From contig CAZLDQ010000220.1 in assembly GCA_964558295.1 (NCBI GenBank), positions 1-9,353 of the forward strand: a DNA stretch of 9,353 nt, read 5' to 3'. This document shows, in pieces, positions 1 to 6,679 of this stretch. This stretch comes from JBDKTH01 sp964558295. Its GTDB lineage: Bacteria > Planctomycetota > Planctomycetia > Pirellulales > Thermoguttaceae. Position numbers and translations under genes: made by a program. The notes under the pieces are model-generated. The model made no database searches and was not told the DNA's origin. It saw only the letters and a list, made by a program, of their open reading frames with translations. The number at the start of each line of letters is the position of its first letter. Positions within the stretch are counted from its first letter, which is position 1.

Positions 1-2930
1 ACGCGACCGTCCCCCAAAATGCTAGCCCCCGCCACCCCCGGCACATTCCGGTAGTTCTCGGCCAGCGACTTGATCACGATATCCTCCTCGCCCAACACCC
101 GGTCGACCGCCATGCCGATCTGCTTGCCCGTGTGACCGACGATCACCAGGCTGATGTCGTCGTCTTCGATTGCCGTACGACGCTTGCCGCCACGCCCCCA
201 GGCAAACACCTCGTCGAGCTTGACAACCGAAACCACTTCTTCACGAACCCGAGCCGTCCACAGACCGTGGATCGTGGCCACATCCTGCCGCTTGATGCGG
301 ATGATCTCGGCCACCGATTCCATCGGCATCGCAAAGACGTCGCCGTCGATCTGAACCATCAGGCTGGGAAGAATCGCCAACGTCAAGGGGAGCTTGATCG
401 TGATCGTCGTCCCCTGCCCCGGCGTGCTGTCCAACTCGATCGTACCGTTGAGATCGGCGATCTTCGATTTGACAATGTCCATCCCCATCCCGCGTCCCGA
501 AACCTCCGTGATCTTCTCGGCGGTGCTCAACCCAGGTTCCCAAATCAACTGATAGATCTGCTGGCGGGTCATCTTCTCGGCGTCGGCAGCCGTCACCAGC
601 CCACGTTCCAAGGCCTTGGCGAGGATCCGGTCCGGGTCCAAACCCTTGCCGTCATCGCTCACCTGGATGATGATGCTGTTGCCACGATGGAAGGCGTCGA
701 GAATGATCGTGCCCTCCCGCGATTTCCCCGCCTTCACACGCACCTCGGGAATCTCGATGCCATGGTCGGCCGAGTTGCGGACCATATGGATCAACGGGTC
801 CCCCAGCTCATCGATCATCCGCTTGTCCAACTCCGTCTTCTCGCCACGGATGATCAGTTGCACCTCTTTGCCGTTACTGCGAGTAATGTCGCGCACGACG
901 CGTTTGAAGCGGGTGAACAATGGCCCGATTGGAACCATCCGCGTATCCATCACCGCTTGATGAATCCCATCCGTTACCCGATCGAGTTGATGGATCGCTT
1001 CAAACAGCTCGTTGATCGAACCCCGCACATGCGCCAACGCCTGCACCTCGCGCCGCACAGCCTCCAGGTCCGCCTGAATCCGCCGTGCTTGAGTGCGGAG
1101 ATTGTCCAGTTGCGCCTGAACCGTCCCTTGCCCCTCCCGGGCTTCCCTATGCGAAACAATCGAATCCAACATCCCGCAGGCGCGGTCCAGTAAGCCAAGC
1201 GACTGCTTGGTATTCAATACGCTCTTCAGGCTATCGCCAATCTGCGAAAAATGTGCCTTGTTGATCACCAATTGCCCGGCCAGATTCATCAGCTGGTCCA
1301 ACCGCTCAATGTCAACCCGCAGCGTTTCGTTCGGCTTGCCACTGTCGGCCGTCCGGGCTTTGTTGGTTGCCGCGGCAGCGTTCCGCTCATTCGACTCCGA
1401 AGCACTGCTTTCACGCCGGGCAACGCCCCCCGAAGCCACCATCGCCCCCGGCGCAGCCGCCGCCTCGCTCGGGGTCGCCTTCGACGCAGCCGATGCCGCC
1501 TTCACTGTCAACCATTCGACCGTCACCTGCTCAACGCCCGCCACGCGCAAACTCGCGCGAACCGCCTCAAGAGTCTTGGTCGTACTGACCCCGAAAGTGA
1601 CCGCCTCAATCTCTTCAAGATCGTCGAGTTGCTCGGCCGGTGGCTGGAAATAGTGGACCTCGCCCAGCGTAACCAGCTTCTCATAGACCAGGCGTGCCTT
1701 GAGACCAACCAGCGCCAAACCGGCTTGGAATCGTACCTCGCCGACCAGCACCCCCGCGGTGGAAGGCGACACGCGTGCCACCTCCCGATGCAATTCCTCG
1801 GAAAGCCCAGCCGGCGCAACCCGTCCAACCGGTTCCGCCTTCGCCGCAACAGCCGTTTCCGACTTCGTCGCCGACGATGCGTTCGACGCCGGAACGGCAT
1901 TCCGGGCTGCCAACAATGCCTTGGCATACTCGCCAAACTGTACCGCCTGACCATCGCCAGTACGCAGGTTCTCCACGTACTGCCGCAAGGCGTCGGTACA
2001 CTTCAACAAGGCGTCGGTCATCTCAGGCGTGAGTTGAGTGCTGCTGTTGACCCTCTCCTGGAGGAGATCTTCCATCAGGTGAGCCAGTTTGGCGGCCCGA
2101 TTCAATCCGACGGAGGCCGCCGACCCTTTGATGCGATGTGAAATCATTAGCAGATTACCGATCGCTTCGCGGGTCTGTTCCTGTTCCATGGCCAGAAGCG
2201 TCTCGGTCAGCCCATCAAGGGAAAGAACCGCTTCGTCCACAAAGATCGACAGATACTTGTCGGAGATCTCCGCTTCGTCTTTGACACCGGCAAATGGATC
2301 CGGCGGATCGGTGGGGACCGGCATTGCGGGCGCCTTCGCCGCCGGTTCGTTGACACAAGATGGTTCGGCAGCGCAACTCGGCGGTGGCGAGGCTTCTGGA
2401 CTAGCGGTAGAAGCAGGAGCCGCCTCAGCCGGCGCTGCGCTCAATGCCCGCTCGGCGTCAGCCTGGGTCGACTGCTTGCGTTCGGCCCCCGCAGCCCGAA
2501 GGATCTGGCTGATCCCCTCGATCACCGACTCACACTCCACCGGATCGGCGCCGGGATTCTTCAACGCTTCAACCAGCCCTCCCAACCGGTCCACGGCCTG
2601 AAACATCAGTTCCACGACCTCGCCGCTGACGACCAACTGATCCTTGCGTGCGGCGTCGAACACGTTTTCGATTTTGTGCGTCAGGCCGTTGATTTCGGTC
2701 AGTCCGAGCATCGCCGAGAGCCCTTTGAGGCTATGGGCGGAGCGGAACATCTCGTTCATCAACGCGTCGTCACACCGCTCATGATGGTCGTCCTCTAAGG
2801 AACGAACCCATTCGTCCAACTGGAGCAGGTTCTCGTTGAGTCGGTCCAAGAGTTGGCCCGATTCATCGAGAAAATCGCCCAAGAGGCTGTCAAAAAATTC
2901 ATCCCGGGTGGCAGCATCCGAATCGCTCAT
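1..2930 (-). CDS. cheA: Chemotaxis histidine kinase CheA, C-terminus cut by window edge
   Basis: CheA autophosphorylates in receptor-CheW arrays and passes phosphate to CheY. The frame is open from the ATG at 2930 to the edge, giving 976 visible residues. It has an N-terminal Hpt with SAHSLKG (phospho-His66), an Ala/Pro-rich linker at about 140-215, a second Hpt with ISHRIKGS (His265), and a P2-like segment at about 387-475. The P3 dimerisation region spans about 538-665, starting RLDQLMNLAGQLV. The ATPase has an N box (VRNSADHGIE, about 715-725), a G1 box (DDGKGLDPDRI, about 758-768) and a G2 box (GRGMGMDIVK, about 811-820). A CheW-like P5 runs from about 850 to the edge and ends at the family motif ILGDGR, so probably only a few to a few dozen residues are missing. 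The start overlaps the cheR stop as ATGA, which implies translational coupling. P3 is about twice the length I recall for Thermotoga CheA. The identity is very secure; the roles of the second Hpt and the P2-like part are inferred. Confidence 0.97.
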   Translation of the reverse strand, partial: MSDSDAATRDEFFDSLLGDFLDESGQLLDRLNENLLQLDEWVRSLEDDHHERCDDALMNEMFRSAHSLKGLSAMLGLTEINGLTHKIENVFDAARKDQLVVSGEVVELMFQAVDRLGGLVEALKNPGADPVECESVIEGISQILRAAGAERKQSTQADAERALSAAPAEAAPASTASPEASPPPSCAAEPSCVNEPAAKAPAMPVPTDPPDPFAGVKDEAEISDKYLSIFVDEAVLSLDGLTETLLAMEQEQTREAIGNLLMISHRIKGSAASVGLNRAAKLAHLMEDLLQERVNSSTQLTPEMTDALLKCTDALRQYVENLRTGDGQAVQFGEYAKALLAARNAVPASNASSATKSETAVAAKAEPVGRVAPAGLSEELHREVARVSPSTAGVLVGEVRFQAGLALVGLKARLVYEKLVTLGEVHYFQPPAEQLDDLEEIEAVTFGVSTTKTLEAVRASLRVAGVEQVTVEWLTVKAASAASKATPSEAAAAPGAMVASGGVARRESSASESNERNAAAATNKARTADSGKPNETLRVDIERLDQLMNLAGQLVINKAHFSQIGDSLKSVLNTKQSLGLLDRACGMLDSIVSHREAREGQGTVQAQLDNLRTQARRIQADLEAVRREVQALAHVRGSINELFEAIHQLDRVTDGIHQAVMDTRMVPIGPLFTRFKRVVRDITRSNGKEVQLIIRGEKTELDKRMIDELGDPLIHMVRNSADHGIEIPEVRVKAGKSREGTIILDAFHRGNSIIIQVSDDGKGLDPDRILAKALERGLVTAADAEKMTRQQIYQLIWEPGLSTAEKITEVSGRGMGMDIVKSKIADLNGTIELDSTPGQGTTITIKLPLTLAILPSLMVQIDGDVFAMPMESVAEIIRIKRQDVATIHGLWTARVREEVVSVVKLDEVFAWGRGGKRRTAIEDDDISLVIVGHTGKQIGMAVDRVLGEEDIVIKSLAENYRNVPGVAGASILGDGR

Positions 2931-3823
2931 CCTCTACTCCCTTCTTGCACCGGTCGCCGGTACAGCCAGGGCTGTACGCGAGTGTAATCCTTGACCAGGT
3001 CGGCCACTCCTTCGGCTGCCCCCGCCACGAGCAGACCACCTGGACGAATCATGGATCGAATGTTGTTCAAAACCTGCTTCTTGGATGCCGTATCAAAGTA
3101 GATCATCACGTTCTTGAGGAACACGAGGTCAAAGGGTTGCTCCCGCAGCGGTTCCATCAAGTTGTGTTGTCGGTAGGTGATCAACGAGGTCAGGATCGGC
3201 TTGGCCTGCCAAATCTGCGCGTCCTTGGCCTTGGTGAAGAACCGCCGGCGGTACTCTTCCGGGACCAATCGCATCGAACGTTCCCCGAACACGCCACTCC
3301 GCGCTTGTTCCAACGCGCCGGCGCCGATGTCCGTCCCTAAGATGGTCACCTTCCACTGTGGCAAGTTGGGCACGCAGCCGGCGATGCAACAGGCGATCGT
3401 TGCCGGTTCATCCCCCGTGCTGCAAGCCGCCGACCAGATCCGCAACCTCTTCTCGCCGCCGGCCCCGCGTTCCCGCAAGTACTCTTGAAACCATCGCCAC
3501 TGCGCCTCGTCGCGAAACAGGTATGTCTCGTGCGTGGTGATCTCCTGCAAGAAGGCATCCCATTCCGCATCACGCGGCGGCAGCTTCTTCAGATGGCTGT
3601 AATACTCGTCAAAATCCGCAATCCCCGTCTGCCGCAGACGACGCCTCAGCCGGTTCGACAGAAGCGTCTTCTTCTGGGGCGAGACGCGAATCCCCGTCTT
3701 CTGGTAGATCAACTCTGCGTAGCGCGACAAGGTGGCATCGCTCACCTGCTCCAACGTCGAGGGAATCACGACCGGTTTGACAGCTTCGAACATCGACATG
3801 GACGATTCGGCTTTCTTCTCCAT
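2927..3823 (-). CDS. cheR: CheR-type chemoreceptor glutamate methyltransferase
   Basis: CheR uses S-adenosylmethionine to methylate glutamates on chemoreceptors, which sets adaptation. The protein has 298 residues, close to the usual CheR size. The N-terminal helical domain spans about 25-85, with a basic stretch near 58-64. It is followed by the family motif TTHETYLFRD (96-105), the SAM-binding loop SAACSTGDEPATIA (131-144), strand and acid GTDI (163-166), NL (221-222) and FLKNVMIYF (235-243). The usual forms of two of these are GEEPYSIA and RNVLIYF, so both are slightly divergent here. There is no C-terminal TPR extension. The ATG at 3823 follows the cheW stop by 9 nt and has only a weak AGGG-type ribosome site. 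An alternative ATG at 3799 (Met9) would remove eight non-conserved residues. The stop overlaps the cheA start. No cheB demethylase is visible, so the adaptation partner must lie elsewhere if it exists. Confidence 0.95.
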   Translation of the reverse strand: MEKKAESSMSMFEAVKPVVIPSTLEQVSDATLSRYAELIYQKTGIRVSPQKKTLLSNRLRRRLRQTGIADFDEYYSHLKKLPPRDAEWDAFLQEITTHETYLFRDEAQWRWFQEYLRERGAGGEKRLRIWSAACSTGDEPATIACCIAGCVPNLPQWKVTILGTDIGAGALEQARSGVFGERSMRLVPEEYRRRFFTKAKDAQIWQAKPILTSLITYRQHNLMEPLREQPFDLVFLKNVMIYFDTASKKQVLNNIRSMIRPGGLLVAGAAEGVADLVKDYTRVQPWLYRRPVQEGSRG

Positions 3824-3832
3824 CGGACCCTA

Positions 3833-4336
3833 TTAGACTCCTGCCAAGGCGTCCACTACTCCCACGTCTTCGCTTCCCAGAATCTTGTCAATGTCCAGGA
3901 GAATCAGCAGACGCTGCTCCAGTTTGACCAACCCAGTGAGATATTCTCGACCCAATCCGGCCACAGTCGGCGGCGGCGGAGCGATTTGCTCCTGGGAAAT
4001 CCGCAACACTTCGCTCACCGCGTCGACGATGATCCCGATCGTCTTGCCGGCCACGTTGACCACCATGATCCGCGTTTCGTCGGTCGCCTCTTCTTGTGCC
4101 AGCCCAAACCGCAGCCGCAGGTCCACGATCGGGATTACCGTACTGCGAAGATTGATCAGCCCTTTAATGTAGTCGGGAGTCTGCGGCACCCGCGTGATTT
4201 CGCCCATGAGAATAATCTCTTGGACCTTGGTAATCTCGATGCCGTATTCCTCTTGGGCCAAGCGGAAGCTGACCAACTGCATCGTTCCAGTGCCTTCCGT
4301 ACGATGGGATTCCTGGGTGGAGACGTCTTGACTCAT
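3833..4336 (-). CDS. cheW: Chemotaxis coupling protein CheW
   Basis: CheW is the cytoplasmic adaptor that links chemoreceptors to the P5 domain of CheA. The 167-residue product is one CheW domain with a short tail on either side. The core begins at QLVSFRLAQEEYGIEI (20-35) and continues through IILMGEITRVPQTPDYIKGL. It contains the hallmark NLRSTVIPIVDLR (62-74), whose Arg64 corresponds to the conserved receptor/kinase-contact arginine. It ends with LLILLDIDKIL (143-153). The frame is open upstream to a TTG at 4438, but the ATG at 4336 is preferred. It gives a normal-length CheW, has a purine-rich AGAGAGG about 11 nt upstream, and the best promoter predicts transcription starting near 4436, which would leave no leader for the longer form. 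It is first in the cheW-cheR-cheA operon. A short proline run (119-122) sits in the second half. Confidence 0.94.
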   Translation of the reverse strand: MSQDVSTQESHRTEGTGTMQLVSFRLAQEEYGIEITKVQEIILMGEITRVPQTPDYIKGLINLRSTVIPIVDLRLRFGLAQEEATDETRIMVVNVAGKTIGIIVDAVSEVLRISQEQIAPPPPTVAGLGREYLTGLVKLEQRLLILLDIDKILGSEDVGVVDALAGV

Positions 4337-4442
4337 GGTAGATATCGCCTCTCTTGTACGTGTGATCCGATCTCTGGTTTGACCTCTTGTTGCATTACGG
4401 TCGCACTGTGCCTCTTTTGCCACAGCCCCCGTAATCAAGCCA

Positions 4443-4470
4443 ACTATAGGTCACATTTACGCGATGCAAA
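4443..4470 (-). promoter_or_regulatory. Candidate sigma70-type promoter of cheW-cheR-cheA
   Basis: On the minus strand, TTTGCA (4470-4465, 4 of 6 matches to the -35 consensus) is followed after 16 nt by TATAGT (4448-4443, 5 of 6 matches to the -10 consensus). Transcription would start near 4436 and give a leader of about 100 nt before the cheW ATG. Hexamer match and spacing are the only evidence. Confidence 0.45.
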
Positions 4471-4577
4471 TCCAAACTACGTCCTCCCCAAATCAAAGAA
4501 CGGTCGCCGCGACGAACATGCCGATTGAACCCACGCCGCCGCCCCTTCCAGGGGGAACTATTCCCGTTTTTTCACCT

Positions 4578-4618
4578 CCTTTGGTGGACCGACATCGCCG
4601 GGATGTCGGTCCTAAAGG
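4578..4618. repeat. Strong hairpin in the cheW-cheY divergent region
   Basis: A perfect 11-bp inverted repeat, GGACCGACATC (4586-4596) and GATGTCGGTCC (4602-4612), encloses a 5-nt loop. After a small internal loop, CCTTT (4578-4582) can pair with AAAGG (4614-4618). A T-run lies 5' of it on the plus strand, and no T-run follows it on either strand, so it is not a standard terminator. It could be an operator, a leader RNA hairpin or a dispersed palindromic repeat; the sequence alone does not decide. Confidence 0.7.
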
Positions 4619-4649
4619 CATCCCCCGGTTTCATGAAACACGCGATTTG

Positions 4650-4664
4650 ACGCGCACCGCGCGT
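4650..4664. repeat. Short GC-rich inverted repeat upstream of cheY
   Basis: ACGCGC (4650-4655) and GCGCGT (4659-4664) are perfect inverted repeats around a 3-nt centre. It lies about 100 nt before the cheY start and overlaps a TTGACG (4647-4652) that looks like a -35 box but has no convincing -10 at normal spacing. A regulator-binding site is possible, and chance is also possible in GC-rich DNA. Confidence 0.35.
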
Positions 4665-4670
4665 AACCTA

Positions 4671-4754
4671 CCTTTGTATGAATCGCGGAGCCCTACCGGC
4701 AGGCTCCTCCTGATTCGGTCTTGCGTCGCGCCGGTCTCGTTTCCACTACAAAGG
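4671..4754 (+). promoter_or_regulatory. Possible cheY leader structure hiding the ribosome site
   Basis: CCTTTGTA (4671-4678) is perfectly complementary over 8 bases to TACAAAGG (4747-4754), which includes most of the cheY Shine-Dalgarno. Between them, GGAGCC (4687-4692) and GGCTCC (4702-4707) form a 6-bp stem with a 9-nt loop. Folded together, they would place the ribosome site in a long-range helix. This matters only if transcription starts upstream of 4671, which is not shown. Confidence 0.3.
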
Positions 4755-4766
4755 AATATGCCATGA
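4751..4766 (+). promoter_or_regulatory. cheY ribosome binding site with overlapping two-codon ORF
   Basis: AAGGAA (4751-4756) lies 8 nt from its GG to the cheY ATG at 4763, and this fixes the cheY start. Between them is an out-of-frame ATG (4758-4760), then CCA, then TGA (4764-4766). This Met-Pro-stop ORF ends inside the cheY start codon. Confidence 0.6.
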
Positions 4767-5125
4767 GTCCCAGAGCGCTCGTCGCTGACGATTCGAGCAC
4801 CATGCGGAAAATCATCCTGCGTTCGCTACAAGCCGTAGGCGTTCCCGAAGCTGTGGAAGCCGCGGATGGCGCCGAAGCCGTCACGCTCTTCAAGCCAGGG
4901 GAATTCGATCTCGTGCTCACCGATTGGAACATGCCCGGCAAGACCGGCTTGGAAGTCGTCCAAGAGATCCGCGCCAAAGACCCCAAGGTGACGATCATCA
5001 TGGTCACCACCGAGGCAGAAAAGGCCCGTGTCATGCAGGCCATTGAAGCCGGCGTGTCCGACTATCTGATTAAGCCCTTTACCGCCGACACCCTTCGCGA
5101 GAAGCTCGTCAAACACGGCTATTGA
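4763..5125 (+). CDS. cheY: CheY single-domain response regulator
   Basis: This is a cytoplasmic phosphoacceptor that takes phosphate from CheA. The 120 residues are one receiver domain with no output domain. The acidic pair Asp9-Asp10 is followed by the phosphoacceptor Asp54 in LTDWNMPG, the switch Thr82 in MVTTEAE, the aromatic Tyr101 and the invariant Lys104 in YLIKPF. All key residues are present, so it should be phosphorylated normally. The frame is open further upstream to 4721, but the ATG at 4763 has the ribosome site AAGGAA and begins right at the first receiver strand. The gene is divergent from the cheW operon, which is unusual only in separating cheY from the kinase transcript. Whether it acts on a flagellar motor or on another target is not visible here. 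Confidence 0.95.
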   Translation: MSPRALVADDSSTMRKIILRSLQAVGVPEAVEAADGAEAVTLFKPGEFDLVLTDWNMPGKTGLEVVQEIRAKDPKVTIIMVTTEAEKARVMQAIEAGVSDYLIKPFTADTLREKLVKHGY

Positions 5126-5133
5126 GCGCGCTC

Positions 5134-5150
5134 GGCCCCAAAAAAGGGCC
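5134..5150. terminator. Hairpin just after the cheY stop
   Basis: GGCCC (5134-5138) and GGGCC (5146-5150) form a 5-bp GC stem with a CAAAAAA loop, starting 9 nt after the cheY stop. No T-run follows on the plus strand, so it is a weak intrinsic-terminator candidate. It may instead be an mRNA 3'-end stabiliser. Confidence 0.35.
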
Positions 5151-5222
5151 TGCGAAGATGCAACACACCGAAGAACGGACAACGGCCCTCCCCTGTGCCG
5201 TCGTCCTGCGTTCCCCAAACGC

Positions 5223-5254
5223 CTCTCTCCACTCAGGAGAGGGCCGGGGTCATG
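5223..5254. repeat. REP-like palindrome between convergent genes
   Basis: CTCTCC (5225-5230) pairs with GGAGAG (5236-5241) across the loop ACTCA, extended by a G-T and a C-G pair, and is followed by GGCCGGGGTCATGGG. This resembles the widespread CCCTCTCC-loop-GGAGAGGG-CCGGGGTGAGGG class of extragenic palindromes. It sits between the convergent ends of cheY and the STN protein gene, a typical place for such repeats. Class membership is from memory; only the palindrome is seen directly. The rest of 5126-5329 holds nothing I can identify. Confidence 0.5.
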
Positions 5255-5329
5255 GGAATTGTGCGCATCCTCTCCGCGTCCACTCCCTTCACCCCATTCC
5301 TCTCCTGTTCCCAAACAGAGCACGCCCCT

Positions 5330-6553
5330 TCACTGCGCCTTGCTCTCCGTTGGATTCTGAGCCCCGACTCCCTCGTCCTTCCTTTTTTCCTCGCGCGCCC
5401 CAATCTCCACGACGCTGCCTTCCCGGCGAAACGTACAACCGGCTGGCGCCAACACCGCGCCGAGCAGTTCGTCGAGCGTGGCCTCTTCCACACTGAAACG
5501 GATATTCTGCTGCAGCGAAATCCCCGCCTGATCCAAAGCTTGGCGGTCAATCTTCAATTCCAGGTTCAGGCGGCGGGCCAACTCATCGAGCAGCCCGTTG
5601 AGCGGCCCTTGAGCCTCGCGCACCGTGAATCGCTTATTCGTAGGGCTCGGCCCGTCGACCAACTTCGGCGTCGTCCGGCTTATCGGCCGGCTGGAAGCCA
5701 TGAGCCGCTCGTGGTCTTCCACCAGTCCTTCGACGATGATTCGACTGCCGCTGCGTTCAATCTGGCACTCCGGCGCCAAGGCCCGCCATTTCTCGACCAG
5801 TTGTTCCGCTTGGCGTCCAGCCGGATAGCTGCGTACGAGCCCCACTTTGTCGCCAATCGGCGTCAACGCCAACTGCTTCCCCTCGGCAACCACTTCAAAG
5901 GTCAGATCGAACTGACTGGCCAATAGGGTCACTCGCTCCACCAACGACAACGGAGGGAGATCGGCGGCGGCCCACAGATCGTGCGGCACCTGCTCCAGTC
6001 CCAACAACTCGAAACCATTCTCTTCCGCCAGGTGCTTCAACAACACACGAGGTTCGGCCAAATCGTCCCAGGCCAGTCGCTGGGTCCGGGCAAACCGTAG
6101 CCCCACCTCCGCTGGCAGTCTGCGCACCTCTGCCGATCGCAAGGCGGCCAAGGTACGCAGTCGGGCTGCCACTCGAACCGGCCCCAGGAAGATCACCGAA
6201 CCAAACCGCGAGACTCCCAAGCCACGGCTTTCGGCGAGTCGCTCCAAGGCGGCCTCCAGGGACACGTCCTGAAGACTGACCGTTAGCAATTGATCCGGAT
6301 CCACTCGGCGGTCCAGGAAGATCGCCACCTGTCTGGCTCGTGCCAGCCCGTTGAGGGCCTCGCGCAGTGGACGCCCCGCCCAATCAACCCCTACCGGCTC
6401 GGCCAACCGGGCCGCTAGGTCCCCCCCGGTAAGCCATACCGTCGACGAATCGCTGACCGCCACGGCCGGCACTTCCCCCGCCAAACCGAACACCACCGCA
6501 ATCCCCCAGAGTCCCCTGGACACGGCGAACAAATAGCGGTCGCGTCCAATCAT
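5330..6553 (-). CDS. Exported STN / secretin-N-domain protein without barrel
   Basis: The 407-residue product (from the ATG at 6553) has a Sec-type N-terminus: Arg/Tyr-containing start, hydrophobic stretch at about 14-25, possible cleavage near VPAVA (29-33). Three modules resemble the STN domain of secretins and TonB receptors: about 57-125 (with VAIFLDRRVDP and VSLQDVSLEAALERLAE), about 160-235, and about 309-387 (with IRFSVEEATLDELLGAVL). Between the second and third, about 239-285 (RSYPAGRQAEQLVEKW to RIIVEGLVEDHERL) looks like a secretin ring-building N domain. There is no secretin barrel, TonB plug or other known output domain. The tail (389-407) is charged and disordered. A TTG at 6556 is also possible, but the ATG has AAGGGG 6 nt upstream. 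Function is unknown; a periplasmic or envelope assembly role is inferred from the modules. Confidence is high for a real exported gene and moderate for the domain reading. Confidence 0.82.
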   Translation of the reverse strand: MIGRDRYLFAVSRGLWGIAVVFGLAGEVPAVAVSDSSTVWLTGGDLAARLAEPVGVDWAGRPLREALNGLARARQVAIFLDRRVDPDQLLTVSLQDVSLEAALERLAESRGLGVSRFGSVIFLGPVRVAARLRTLAALRSAEVRRLPAEVGLRFARTQRLAWDDLAEPRVLLKHLAEENGFELLGLEQVPHDLWAAADLPPLSLVERVTLLASQFDLTFEVVAEGKQLALTPIGDKVGLVRSYPAGRQAEQLVEKWRALAPECQIERSGSRIIVEGLVEDHERLMASSRPISRTTPKLVDGPSPTNKRFTVREAQGPLNGLLDELARRLNLELKIDRQALDQAGISLQQNIRFSVEEATLDELLGAVLAPAGCTFRREGSVVEIGAREEKRKDEGVGAQNPTESKAQ

Positions 6554-6563
6554 CAATCACCCC

Positions 6564-6620
6564 TTAAATGAGCAAGCTTTTCCGGGTTCGCACTGCCTCC
6601 ACCATGCCTCTAATCCTCAT
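6564..6620 (-). CDS. Possible 18-codon leader ORF before the STN gene
   Basis: An ATG at 6620, directly preceded by the purine-rich GGAAGGGAGA, opens 18 codons (MRIRGMVEAVRTRKSLLI) and a TAA. The TAA (6566-6564) runs into the AAGGGG ribosome site of the STN gene, whose ATG is 10 nt further on. The peptide is basic with a hydrophobic end and resembles nothing I know. The arrangement would allow translational coupling. An ORF this short can arise by chance; the ribosome-site match and the stop position are the only support. Confidence 0.3.
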   Translation of the reverse strand: MRIRGMVEAVRTRKSLLI

Positions 6621-6679
6621 TCTCCCTTCCGGTAAACAAGACGCAAAACAGAAACACCACACGGGGGGTATCTTTTTCC

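Noticed and set aside
132..2601. Long plus-strand open frames opposite cheA (for example 132-1193 and 1251-2141)
   Set aside because: They are antisense to a complete, motif-rich CheA frame and rich in Arg/His/Pro, as expected of GC-rich shadow frames. No family was recognised.
4405..4430. TGGCA...GC upstream of cheW as a sigma54 promoter
   Set aside because: The GG and GC elements do not fall at the required spacing.
3833..4438. Longer CheW starting at TTG 4438 (201 residues)
   Set aside because: The added residues are not CheW-like, the start is TTG, and the best promoter puts transcription start at about 4436. The ATG at 4336 gives a normal CheW.
3485..4528. 347-codon plus-strand frame opposite cheR and cheW
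   Set aside because: It runs across two well-supported genes and their gap, has no recognisable domain and contains shadow-type composition.
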